Shown here one piece after another: positions 8,615-16,231 of a stretch of 64,000 nucleotides of DNA (positions are counted from its first letter, which is position 1; each line of letters opens with the position of its first letter). Under the pieces are notes generated by a model that worked only from the letters and a program-made list of their open reading frames with translations, was not told the DNA's origin and made no database searches. Made by a program: the position numbers and the translations under genes. Location of the stretch: the NCBI GenBank assembly GCA_946415755.1, contig CAMKTS010000003.1:102533-166532 (forward strand), given 5' to 3'. Source of the stretch: an uncultured Prevotella sp. (GTDB lineage Bacteria > Bacteroidota > Bacteroidia > Bacteroidales > Bacteroidaceae).

Positions 8615-9935
8615 GTATCAGTCCTCCTTTCTTGTTATATGTGGCTTCATACGCCTCCAACTTGCGGAGACAGTATTCCTTGAAGTCCTCCCACCGGTAG
8701 TAGGGTGCGGTATCACTCTTGAGAGGGAGCCGTGCCTCGTCTTCGTTGAGCAGGACTTTGAAGAGTACGTCACGGTCTTTCGGATTCCTGCGGTAGAAGA
8801 TGAACTGCACGTTGGAAGCCATGGGAAATATCTTGTAGTTATACCATCCCTTCTTTTCCAGCGATTCCAGGTCGTCAGTAGCCAGGCCATAGCCGTTCAG
8901 GTCGAGCAGGCACACCAATGGCAGTATGATGGTCTCGTGTCCGAAGCGCAGGTGTACATAGGGCTTTCCCTTTTGGATGACTTCCTCGCCATCGGCAATC
9001 AGCTTGTACAGCAGGTTGCGCTGGGTGTAGGGCTGTAGCCCGTCGTTGATGGTGGAGCCGCCGAAGGCAATGTACCACCAGGCATTGTCCCTTTTCCAGT
9101 TGTTATACAGTTCCTCCTTGGTGAAGATGTCGTAGAGGGTCACCGCGGGATATATCTCAGAATTCTGCAGGTTGGAGGCCAGCTTGAACAGCTGGTCGTT
9201 CAGCTCACCGGCATTCACGTGCTGGCGCACGTAGGCGGTGTCGTTGAACAGGCTCTGCATCAGTCGGTCGGTCTTTCTGTATTTCTGGGAAAAGGGCGTA
9301 TAGCATGCCAGTGAGGCAGAGTCCATCTTCATAGCGAAGAGCTTCTTGTCCTGCTGGTTCAGGTAATCCATGTCACGGTGTGTGGCATTATGGTGGATCT
9401 TCTGCTGGGGATGGATGACCAGCAACTCACAAAGGGCATTCTCCATAGAGAGGATGCAGCGGCCTACAGTGGTGCTGCGGGCATCGACTGTCACCTTCTG
9501 GTTGAAGATTTCCGGGAAGCGTTCCGTCATGCGGCGCATAATCTCCCGGTGCTGTCTGGCTCCCAGTGTGGTCAGTTCTCCCCAGCGTTCGAAGGCATCC
9601 TCGCGGATCAGGGTCAGTCGGCGCAGCACGTCACGCCCTAAGGGAGTCAGCTTGCCCAGACTGTCGGCAGTGGCCATTGTTCGCAACGGTGGATCATAAT
9701 TGCTGGGTTTGTTATGGTATCGTGAGCCATGCCGACCATAGTGGCTGATGTAGAAAGGAGTCATTCCTTCGGGAGCTGGTGTCAGTTGATGCTGTGGTCC
9801 GGGATAGGCAAGATAGTTGCTTGCCGACCGGTGGATGTCGGCAAATATCTCTTCTTTACACTGCTGTGCGCGAAGAATAGTGACAGACAGCACGAAAAGT
9901 GCTGTCAGCAGCATTTTTATGACAACTTTTTGCAT
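8607..9935 (-). CDS. Histidine phosphatase, branch 2 (MINPP/phytase-like), copy 2
   Basis: 442 residues from ATG 9935. Signal peptide MQKVVIKMLLTALFVLSVTILRAQQ, catalytic YISHYGRHGSRY (His69) and VHLRFGHETIILPLVCLL as proton-donor region; paralogue of the gene at 7262-8614 along its whole length. The frame stays open upstream to 10043, but the TATCTTTG box at 9944-9951 lies inside that extension and ends 8 nt before ATG 9935, which fixes this start. The pair is one operon (8-bp overlap). Likely periplasmic phytase-type phosphatases, useful to an organism living on plant material; exact substrate cannot be read from sequence. Confidence 0.85.
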   Translation of the reverse strand: MQKVVIKMLLTALFVLSVTILRAQQCKEEIFADIHRSASNYLAYPGPQHQLTPAPEGMTPFYISHYGRHGSRYHNKPSNYDPPLRTMATADSLGKLTPLGRDVLRRLTLIREDAFERWGELTTLGARQHREIMRRMTERFPEIFNQKVTVDARSTTVGRCILSMENALCELLVIHPQQKIHHNATHRDMDYLNQQDKKLFAMKMDSASLACYTPFSQKYRKTDRLMQSLFNDTAYVRQHVNAGELNDQLFKLASNLQNSEIYPAVTLYDIFTKEELYNNWKRDNAWWYIAFGGSTINDGLQPYTQRNLLYKLIADGEEVIQKGKPYVHLRFGHETIILPLVCLLDLNGYGLATDDLESLEKKGWYNYKIFPMASNVQFIFYRRNPKDRDVLFKVLLNEDEARLPLKSDTAPYYRWEDFKEYCLRKLEAYEATYNKKGGLIHE

Positions 9936-9943
9936 TTTGCTTG

Positions 9944-9951
9944 CAAAGATA
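9944..9951 (-). promoter_or_regulatory. -7 box TATCTTTG of the phosphatase operon
   Basis: TATCTTTG, 8-nt spacer CAAGCAAA, then ATG 9935: the same box-to-start distance as in the helicase and U32 genes, so probably leaderless. It lies back to back with the box at 9964. Confidence 0.75.
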
Positions 9952-9963
9952 GCAAAAAAATTG

Positions 9964-9971
9964 TATATTTG
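9964..9971 (+). promoter_or_regulatory. -7 box TATATTTG of the gene at 10000
   Basis: TATATTTG, 28 nt before ATG 10000. The two boxes point away from each other and are separated by 12 bp, so the AT-rich middle serves both directions. Confidence 0.65.
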
Positions 9972-9999
9972 CATCATCTTAGAACAAATTTCGTATGTA

Positions 10000-10680
10000 A
10001 TGGCAAAAAAACTGTTAGAAAAAGCTACGACAAACAAGGCCAAGGGGCTGTGGCAGGATGATTATTGGCTGATGTTGATGCAGTTGTATCTGCGCAAGCC
10101 AACAGGTCTGAAGCCGACGTACTGCCGCGAGATGGTAGACCTCAGTCTGGAGTTGCACATTGCTCCGCAGGAACTGGCTGCCAAGATGGAAGCGATAGCC
10201 CGGTTAGACACGCCGCGCATAGAACGCATCTGGAAGGAGTATGCCAACAACCCACAACGGCTGAAGCGCGCGGTGAGGCTGCTACGCGAGATGAAGGGGT
10301 TTAACTCTGGCGGCGACTTCTTTGAGGGGGTTGCGGTGGAAGAGACTTTCGAGCGCAACTTCCGTCCGCTGGCCGAGGATGAGCGGCTGACACCCATCAT
10401 GCTGGTCTTGGTGTTGGATCTCTATTTCCGGCTGACACCCATTACCATGGTGGCTGCTACTCCTGAGGTGCAGGAGCTGGCACGCCTGATGAAGATACCC
10501 GTCAAGCTGGTGGTCGACATTCTGGATATCTTTCAGCACTGCGACCCCTACCTGAATCGCAAGGATATGATTGTCAGCCCACTGTTGCTTCCCTGTACGG
10601 AGGTGTGGAAACAATATGGTAATGGCGACACCATCCTGCTGGCAGCCTATGCCGAAGAGCTGAAGGCGTATTTCCGTTAA
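10000..10680 (+). CDS. Conserved hypothetical cytoplasmic protein
   Basis: 226 residues, no signal peptide, mostly alpha-helical and basic at the N-terminus (MAKKLLEKATTNKAKGLWQDD). Seen: LYLRKPTGLKPTYCREMVDLSLELHI, LDTPRIERIWKEYANNP, FNSGGDFFEGVAVEETFERNF, and a C-terminal VLVLDLYFRLTP...LARLMKIPVKLVVDILDIFQHCDPYLNR. I do not recognise a named family; it looks like a Bacteroidales-restricted protein. The start is ATG 10000 because the promoter box lies at 9964-9971 inside the longer open frame. Convergent with wbqC, 14 bp apart. Confidence 0.7.
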   Translation: MAKKLLEKATTNKAKGLWQDDYWLMLMQLYLRKPTGLKPTYCREMVDLSLELHIAPQELAAKMEAIARLDTPRIERIWKEYANNPQRLKRAVRLLREMKGFNSGGDFFEGVAVEETFERNFRPLAEDERLTPIMLVLVLDLYFRLTPITMVAATPEVQELARLMKIPVKLVVDILDIFQHCDPYLNRKDMIVSPLLLPCTEVWKQYGNGDTILLAAYAEELKAYFR

Positions 10681-10694
10681 TGGCGGGGGTGTCC

Positions 10695-11339
10695 TTACCG
10701 ACCGTTAAGGATGAATACCGCCTCCGGTCCCATGCAGAACAGCAGGTCGAGGATGGAGAGATTGGGCAGGAAGCCGTGCTTGTGCTCAAACACCTGCCAG
10801 TAGTGCTGGGGGGTAAACTCGGCATCGGGCTGTGGATGCTTGGCATGGATTGTGTCGCGGAAGTCCTTGGTCATTTCATCGTCTAGTGAACGATGAACGA
10901 TGAACTGTGAACTATAAACGACCTCCGGGCGGATGTCTATCAGTTGACAGATGGTTTGACGGATTTCTTCGTTGAAATCAACCAAATACGTATATTTCTT
11001 TTCAAAGAACGGGCGGATGTCATCGGCATAGTATTCAAAGAACGGACTCTCGCTATAGGCACTCTGCAGGGCGTTCCAGTGGATGCGCCGCCACTGGTTA
11101 TGGTCGCTGATGCGGATATCACGCAGCAAACATTTCTCATTCCTCATTTCTCTTTTCTCGTTATCAATGGGAACGGTGAGAACCTGTGTGCCGTTGGCTG
11201 TGGCGATGATGCAACGATTGCGATAGCTCTGTTTCTGGTAGGAGTCGTATTGCTCTATGATACAACGGTCATAGCGACACAGCTTCTGATACCATTGCAC
11301 AGGGCCGAAATAGGTTGTCTGCAACAGCGCTGTTCTCAT
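10695..11339 (-). CDS. WbqC family protein
   Basis: 214 residues. The start MRTALLQTTYFGPVQWYQKLCRYD with Q-x-x-YFGPVxWY and the following YQKQSYRNRCIIATANGTQVLTVPI are the WbqC family pattern. Members occur in O-antigen and glycolipid gene sets, but the reaction is not firmly known. Two stretches look like low-complexity intergenic DNA read in frame: NEKREMRNEK (11131-11163) and YSSQFIVHRSLDD (10880-10920). It ends the dapB-lepB-lepB-like-wbqC cluster, 3 bp after the preceding gene. Confidence 0.8.
   Translation of the reverse strand: MRTALLQTTYFGPVQWYQKLCRYDRCIIEQYDSYQKQSYRNRCIIATANGTQVLTVPIDNEKREMRNEKCLLRDIRISDHNQWRRIHWNALQSAYSESPFFEYYADDIRPFFEKKYTYLVDFNEEIRQTICQLIDIRPEVVYSSQFIVHRSLDDEMTKDFRDTIHAKHPQPDAEFTPQHYWQVFEHKHGFLPNLSILDLLFCMGPEAVFILNGR
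10884..10920 (-). repeat. In-frame GAACGATGAACGATGAACT-type repeat inside wbqC
   Basis: AGTGAACGATGAACGATGAA then CTGTGAACTATAAACG: short units of GTGAACTATGAACGATGAA type, normal for intergenic spacers in this genus, here inside a coding frame. Confidence 0.55.
11131..11163 (-). repeat. In-frame GAGAAATGAGGAATGAGAAA-type repeat inside wbqC
   Basis: On the coding strand ACGAGAAAAGAGAAATGAGG then AATGAGAAATG. The same kind of repeat fills the spacers at 49404-49440 and 57473-57500. It encodes NEKREMRNEK. Confidence 0.55.
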
Positions 11340-11342
11340 CGT

Positions 11343-11831
11343 TTACCATTTAGCATTAAAAAGCACGGTGACTACCCGGCCGATAATACAGCTTTCGGGG
11401 ATGAATCCCAAATGGCGCGAGTCGGCGGGATTGTTGCTGTTGAGCGACTCCAGCCAGTAGTAGTCGGCTTTGGCGCACGTCTTGACACCCGGTACGGTGA
11501 GCATACCGCTGGTAGTACGGATGGTGTCGCCGGGGACTGCCGTGCAGCGGGCAATCAATATGTCTGTGTCAGCACTGCCAGGAATGGTGAAGGCGACAAT
11601 GTCACCGTGCTCTACGGGCTGTCGCATCAGTCGGCTGTAAGGCAGAAGGGCATTCCCCTCTATGCGCAGGCCATAGCTGCAACGGTTGATTAGCAGGCGG
11701 TCGCCATGCTGATAGAGGGGAGCCAGTGCATCGCCCGTGACACCATGAATGGAAACGGCCAAGCTACGCACAGCCAGCATCAGCGCAAAAGCTGACGCAA
11801 ATGCTATCACGTACTTCAGCCAGTTTGCCAT
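11343..11831 (-). CDS. Signal peptidase I homologue lacking the Ser/Lys dyad
   Basis: 162 residues with one N-terminal membrane segment (VIAFASAFALMLAV). It keeps the S26 frame: GDALAPLYQHGDRLLINRCSYG (box B), ARCTAVPGD (box D) and ADSRHLGFIPESCIIGRVV (box E). Aligned with LepB, the catalytic Ser falls on Ala35 and the catalytic Lys on Ala94, so it should not cleave peptide bonds. It sits 10 bp after active lepB in the same operon. A structural partner or regulator of LepB is a reasonable guess; degeneration is the alternative, but the frame is intact. Confidence 0.8.
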   Translation of the reverse strand: MANWLKYVIAFASAFALMLAVRSLAVSIHGVTGDALAPLYQHGDRLLINRCSYGLRIEGNALLPYSRLMRQPVEHGDIVAFTIPGSADTDILIARCTAVPGDTIRTTSGMLTVPGVKTCAKADYYWLESLNSNNPADSRHLGFIPESCIIGRVVTVLFNAKW

Positions 11832-11841
11832 ATCTCAAATC

Positions 11842-13275
11842 TTACTTGATATTGTCCACAAAGCGGAACAGGCGGTTCCATCGGATGCCAGAGAAGCCAT
11901 GCCGGTCGGGGTCGCTGCTCCACCAGATGAAGATGGGCTTGCCCACGATATGGTCTTCTGGCACGAAACCCCAGTAGCGGGAGTCAAGTGAGTTGTGGCG
12001 GTTGTCACCCTGCATCCAGTAGTAGTCCATCTTGAAGGTGTACTTCGTGGTTTCCTCTCCGTTGATGTAGATCTTGCCGTCCTTGACCTCCAGTTTATTG
12101 TCTTCATAGGTGCGGATAGGCCGTTCGTAGACGGGCAGGTTCTTCAGCGTCAGGTCGATGCTTTCGCCTTTCTTGGGAATCCAGATGGGGCCGTAGTTGT
12201 CGCGTGTCCAGTGCATGTTACCATTCAGCGGATAGATGTCCAGGTCGGAAGCTTCTTTGTTGAGGCTGATACTGTCGGCGATGCCCCGCTTTTTCAGCTC
12301 TTCCACGGAGTGTCTGGTCAGTGGCATATAGCCCAGCGTGTTCAGGCTTGTCAGGTCTTCCATCGTGATGCCCAGCTCTTTCATGGTGTCATCGTCGAGC
12401 CGTTGTTTCAGCTTTACATGGTAGGTGTACTGCACATTGTCTGGCTCCTTGTTGGCCTTGCCGTTGATATAGATGATGCGGTCTTTGATTTGCAGCGTCT
12501 GACCAGGCAGTCCCACGCAGCGTTTCACGTAGTTCTCCCTGCGGTCGGTAGGCCGGGTGTCTATCACGCCATACTCCTGTTGGTTCTGCTCGATAGCCTG
12601 TCGGCCGGCCTGGTAGATGGTGGCGAAGTAGAGGGGCAGCTGTTCCTGTGTCAGCGAGTCGGGATTGGGCCGCTGCGGATAGATCTGATAGCCCATCTGG
12701 TAGCACATCTGATAGAAGTCGTAGGCCTGATAGCGGGCATCGCTGCAGATGGTGTCGCCCGCAGGATAGTTGAACACCACGATGTCGTTGAGCTGTATCT
12801 TGCCCAGCCCTTTCACACGACGGTAGTCCCAGTGGGGCCATTCGATATACGACTTGCATTCAAAGAGGGGTAGGGTGTGCTGCGTCAGCGGCATCGTCAG
12901 CGGAGTCTGTGGGATACGGGGACCATACGACACCTTCGACACGAAGAGATAGTCTCCTGTCAGCAGCGACTTCTCCAGCGATGACGAGGGGATGACGTAG
13001 TTCTGGAAGAAGAACTGGTTGATGAAGTAGACGGCTACGAGGGCGAATACCAGTGCGTCTACCCACGACATGACGAACTTCACCGGTCCTTCGGCGTCTT
13101 TCCACCACTGCCAGCGTATCTTCTTGGTGATATACACATCGTAGATGAATGGGATGACGAGCAGTCCCCACCATGACTCTACCCAATACAGGAACAACAG
13201 ATACAGGATGAGCACAGCGATGAACTTTGCCCACTGCACCTTCATATTCAGCTTTTTCTTTTCTCTTTTTTCCAT
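11842..13275 (-). CDS. lepB: Signal peptidase I
   Basis: 477 residues, long for LepB. N-terminal membrane segments (FIAVLILYLLFLYWV..., WWGLLVIPFIYDVYI, ALVFALVAVYFINQF) lead into box B PSSSLEKSLLTGDYLFVSKVSYG with nucleophile Ser99, box D YVKRCVGLPGQ with general base Lys251, and box E GDNRHNSLDSRYWGFVPEDHIVG. A large insert between boxes B and D and another before box E explain the length, as in other Bacteroidetes LepB proteins. It removes signal peptides from exported proteins at the inner membrane. It follows dapB by 47 bp, in a cluster common in Bacteroidales. Confidence 0.93.
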   Translation of the reverse strand: MEKREKKKLNMKVQWAKFIAVLILYLLFLYWVESWWGLLVIPFIYDVYITKKIRWQWWKDAEGPVKFVMSWVDALVFALVAVYFINQFFFQNYVIPSSSLEKSLLTGDYLFVSKVSYGPRIPQTPLTMPLTQHTLPLFECKSYIEWPHWDYRRVKGLGKIQLNDIVVFNYPAGDTICSDARYQAYDFYQMCYQMGYQIYPQRPNPDSLTQEQLPLYFATIYQAGRQAIEQNQQEYGVIDTRPTDRRENYVKRCVGLPGQTLQIKDRIIYINGKANKEPDNVQYTYHVKLKQRLDDDTMKELGITMEDLTSLNTLGYMPLTRHSVEELKKRGIADSISLNKEASDLDIYPLNGNMHWTRDNYGPIWIPKKGESIDLTLKNLPVYERPIRTYEDNKLEVKDGKIYINGEETTKYTFKMDYYWMQGDNRHNSLDSRYWGFVPEDHIVGKPIFIWWSSDPDRHGFSGIRWNRLFRFVDNIK

Positions 13276-13322
13276 TGCTTACTTTCTGGTTTTATCTAGT
13301 ATTCCTAGTCGTACTAGTAAGA

Positions 13323-14039
13323 CTAGAACTTAAACATATCTGAGATGGTTAATAATCCCTGATGCTCCTTGGTGTACTCTGCAGCCAGCACGGCTCCAAG
13401 GGCGAAGCCCTGTCGCGAGTGGGCATCATGCGTGATAGTGATGATGTCGGCCTCCGAGTCGTAGCGGACGGTATGGATGCCAGGCACCTCACCGCGGCGG
13501 ATATGGTCGATGCGCAGCAGCTTCGGGTTGGTGGTGTCCTCGGCCCAAGCTTCTTTGCGGTCGATGTTCTCCAGGATGCCTTCAGCCAGCGTGATGGCAG
13601 TACCGCTGGGATGGTCGAGCTTATGCACGTGGTGCGTCTCCTCCATCTCCACATCGTACTGCGGGAACTGGTTCATAATCTTGGCCAGATACTTGTTGAC
13701 GGCCGAGAAGATGGCCACGCCGATGGAGAAGTTGGAGGCCCAGAACAGCGTCTTGCCTTCATCCGAACATGCGCGTTTCACGTCGTCGCCGTGTTCCTTC
13801 ATCCATCCCGTACTGCCCGACACTACCTTCACACCGGCAGCCCATGCCTTCAGGTAGTTGCCGTAGGCGGCCTGTGGAGCCGTAAACTCTATCGCTACAT
13901 CAGCACTCTTGAAGGCTTCGCTGTCGAAGTCCTGCTGATTGTCGATGTCGATAATACTCACAATCTCATGGCCACGGCTCAGGGCTATCTGTTCAATCAT
14001 CTTGCCCATCTTGCCATAGCCGATCAAAGCTATTTTCAT
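13323..14039 (-). CDS. dapB: 4-hydroxy-tetrahydrodipicolinate reductase
   Basis: 238 residues from ATG 14039. N-terminal NAD(P)-binding IALIGYGKMGKMIE, and the substrate motif ETHHVHKLDHPSGTA. It reduces the dapA product on the lysine/diaminopimelate path. The frame runs open to 14093, but the TACCTTTG box at 14064-14071 sits in that part and MKIALIG is the family start. First gene of the dapB-lepB-lepB-like-wbqC operon. Confidence 0.95.
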   Translation of the reverse strand: MKIALIGYGKMGKMIEQIALSRGHEIVSIIDIDNQQDFDSEAFKSADVAIEFTAPQAAYGNYLKAWAAGVKVVSGSTGWMKEHGDDVKRACSDEGKTLFWASNFSIGVAIFSAVNKYLAKIMNQFPQYDVEMEETHHVHKLDHPSGTAITLAEGILENIDRKEAWAEDTTNPKLLRIDHIRRGEVPGIHTVRYDSEADIITITHDAHSRQGFALGAVLAAEYTKEHQGLLTISDMFKF

Positions 14040-14063
14040 ATTCCTATTTGTATTAATACGCTG

Positions 14064-14071
14064 CAAAGGTA
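14064..14071 (-). promoter_or_regulatory. -7 box TACCTTTG of the dapB operon
   Basis: CAAAGGTA on the plus strand, 24 nt before ATG 14039. Confidence 0.75.
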
Positions 14072-14083
14072 CGAATAAAAGAG

Positions 14084-14123
14084 AACATAGCAAAATAAAA
14101 CAACTTTTTTATTTTGCTATGTT
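14084..14123 (-). terminator. Terminator of the sucrose/fructan operon
   Basis: 17-bp stem AACATAGCAAAATAAAA / TTTTATTTTGCTATGTT with a short loop, 24 bp after the fructokinase stop and before the dapB promoter. Confidence 0.8.
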
Positions 14124-14147
14124 GAACGAAAGGACCTGCTAGCAAAG

Positions 14148-15032
14148 TCACTTCACTTTAGCCACCAGCTCGTCAGGATATTTAGGCATGGCACCATTCT
14201 GGGTGCAGACGTATGCCGATACCTCTACGGCGATGCGATGCGCCTCTGCTACTGGCTTGCCGTTGAGGATGGCAGCACAGAACGAACCAGTAAAGGAGTC
14301 GCCAGCCCCTACCGTATCAGCCACCTCCACCTTCGGAGTGGGTTGATACGACTTCTCACCGTTAGCCGTGAAGACGTAGCTGCCATTGGTGCCACAGGTC
14401 AGCACGAGCATCTGTAGATCGTAATCTTTTACCATCTGTTCACAAATCTTGGCATCGTCCAGTTCCTGATAGCCAAACATTCGGCTTACCACCACCAGCT
14501 CTTCGTCGTTGATTTTCAAGATGTTGCAACGCTTGAAAGAGGTCTCCAGAATATCTTTTGAATAGAACTGCTGGCGCAGGTTGATATCGCAGATTTTCAG
14601 ACAGTCCTTGGGAGTAGCGTCTAAGAACTGCTGGATGGTCTGACGACTCACAATGTTGCGCTGTGCCAATGAACCGAAGCATACGGCACGGCAGTTTCGG
14701 GCAGCTTCCTCGACCTCTGCCGTGAAGGGGATATTGTCCCATGCCACATTTTCCTTTATTTCGTAGGTCGGGATGCCTTCACCCGTCAGTGTCACCAGCA
14801 CAGTACCTGTAGCATACGGTACACGGGGCATGATATACTTCAGACCGTTCTGCTCCAATGCCTCAATGGTCTCTACTGCTAGTTTGTCCTCACCCAAGGC
14901 ACTGACGGCCAGTGTACATAGTCCAAATTGTCCTGCATGATAGGCGAAGTTAGCAGGTGCTCCACCCAGTTTCTTTCCTTCGGGCAGCATATCCCATAAT
15001 GCCTCGCCCAGTCCGATAATCAGATTCTTCAT
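14148..15032 (-). CDS. Fructokinase (PfkB family)
   Basis: 294 residues. PfkB/ribokinase features: N-terminal GLGEALWDMLPEGKKLGGAPANFAYHAGQFG, which has the GGAPxNxA substrate motif of fructokinases, and C-terminal signature ADTVGAGDSFTGSFCAAIL with catalytic Asp in GAGD. It phosphorylates fructose with ATP in the cytoplasm. Last gene of the operon with the GH32 hydrolase and MFS transporter, so fructose freed from sucrose or fructan is the likely substrate. An ATTCTTAATTCTTAACTC-type spacer repeat separates it from the transporter gene. Confidence 0.9.
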   Translation of the reverse strand: MKNLIIGLGEALWDMLPEGKKLGGAPANFAYHAGQFGLCTLAVSALGEDKLAVETIEALEQNGLKYIMPRVPYATGTVLVTLTGEGIPTYEIKENVAWDNIPFTAEVEEAARNCRAVCFGSLAQRNIVSRQTIQQFLDATPKDCLKICDINLRQQFYSKDILETSFKRCNILKINDEELVVVSRMFGYQELDDAKICEQMVKDYDLQMLVLTCGTNGSYVFTANGEKSYQPTPKVEVADTVGAGDSFTGSFCAAILNGKPVAEAHRIAVEVSAYVCTQNGAMPKYPDELVAKVK

Positions 15033-15072
15033 ATATGATAATTCTTAATTCTTAACTCTTAATTCTTAATTC
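15033..15072. repeat. Low-complexity ATTCTTAATTCTTAA spacer repeat
   Basis: Tandem 8-9-bp units (ATTCTTAA, CTCTTAATT) in the gap between transporter and fructokinase genes. The same repeat type fills 42620-42656 before the tRNA-Glu promoter. Confidence 0.6.
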
Positions 15073-16219
15073 TGTTGATGTAGGTAAACAGGTAGATGAC
15101 ACCGACAGCCATTACAGCCACAGCACCAGCCTGTCCCATGGCATCGCTCATGAATCCCATGATGAGGGGAAATACAGTGCCTCCAAAAAGTCCCATAATC
15201 ATAAGTCCGCTGACCTCGTTCTGCTTGTCGGGCACGGAGAGCAGCGCCTCAGAGAATGCCATCGAGAAGATGTTCGAGTTGCCGTAGCCCACCAGTGCGA
15301 TAGCGGTATAGAGCGTCAGTTGTGACTCTCCGCTAAACATCAGTGCCATTGAGACGGCCATCAGCACTACGCTGATGATAAAGAACCAGCGCGTCTTCAT
15401 CACACGGAGGAAGATCGACCCCGTCAATGCGCCGACGGTACGGAAGATAAAATACAGCGAGGTGGCAAAGGCCGCTTCGTTGAGGCTCATCCCTACGCGC
15501 TCCATGAGCAGCTTAGGAGCCGTCGTGTTGGTACCTACATCGATACCTACATGGCACATGATGGCCAGGAACGACAGCAGAACGATGGGCTTGCCCAAAA
15601 GGCGCAGACAGTCCATGAAGGATGATGACTTGCCCTCTGTTATTTCTTCTTGGATAGGAGTGGCCCAGAGTAGGACAGTAGCCAGCACCCCTACGATGAA
15701 GTAGATGATAAATAGCACCCGCCAGTCGTAGCCGAACGATGGCAACACCTGTGTGGCACCCCACATGGCCAGATAGGGAGCAAGGAACGAGGCGATGGCC
15801 TTGACAAACTGTCCGAATGTCAGTGTTGATGCCAGGTTCTTGTCGCCGATAATCAGCATGGCCAGCGGATTGATACTGGTCTGCATCAGTGCGTTACCGA
15901 TGCCCAAGAGCGAGAATGCTACCAGCATCACGCCAAATGAATAGCCCAACAGGGGTATAAACAGCGATACGATGGTCACCACAAGTGAGAGCAGTACCGT
16001 ATTCTTGCGTCCTATCTTGTTCATTAGCATACCCGTAGGCACAGAGAAGATCAGGAACCAGAAGAAAACCAGCGACGGCAGCGTGTTGGCCACGGAGTCG
16101 CTCAGCGCGAGGTCTTCCTTCACGTAGTTGGAGGCGATACCCACCAAGTCCACGAAGCCCATGCAGAAGAAGCAGAGCATCACGGGAATGAGATAAATCG
16201 ATTTGTTTTGATTGTCCAT
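15059..16219 (-). CDS. MFS sugar transporter (sucrose/fructose type)
   Basis: 386 residues, about 12 hydrophobic segments, MFS loop motif MNKIGRKNTVLL after helix 2 and a start IYLIPVMLCFFCMGFVDLVGI like FucP/GlcP-type sugar:H+ symporters of Bacteroidetes. Position between a GH32 hydrolase (12 bp upstream) and a fructokinase (26 bp downstream) points to uptake of sucrose, fructose or short fructans across the inner membrane. The specific sugar is inferred from context only. Confidence 0.85.
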   Translation of the reverse strand: MDNQNKSIYLIPVMLCFFCMGFVDLVGIASNYVKEDLALSDSVANTLPSLVFFWFLIFSVPTGMLMNKIGRKNTVLLSLVVTIVSLFIPLLGYSFGVMLVAFSLLGIGNALMQTSINPLAMLIIGDKNLASTLTFGQFVKAIASFLAPYLAMWGATQVLPSFGYDWRVLFIIYFIVGVLATVLLWATPIQEEITEGKSSSFMDCLRLLGKPIVLLSFLAIMCHVGIDVGTNTTAPKLLMERVGMSLNEAAFATSLYFIFRTVGALTGSIFLRVMKTRWFFIISVVLMAVSMALMFSGESQLTLYTAIALVGYGNSNIFSMAFSEALLSVPDKQNEVSGLMIMGLFGGTVFPLIMGFMSDAMGQAGAVAVMAVGVIYLFTYINRIKN

Positions 16220-16231
16220 AATTTTTATTTT

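Noticed and set aside
15033..15072. CRISPR-like tandem repeats
   Set aside because: Units are 8-9 bp, AT-rich and contiguous without spacers; simple intergenic repeats. No cas genes in the window.
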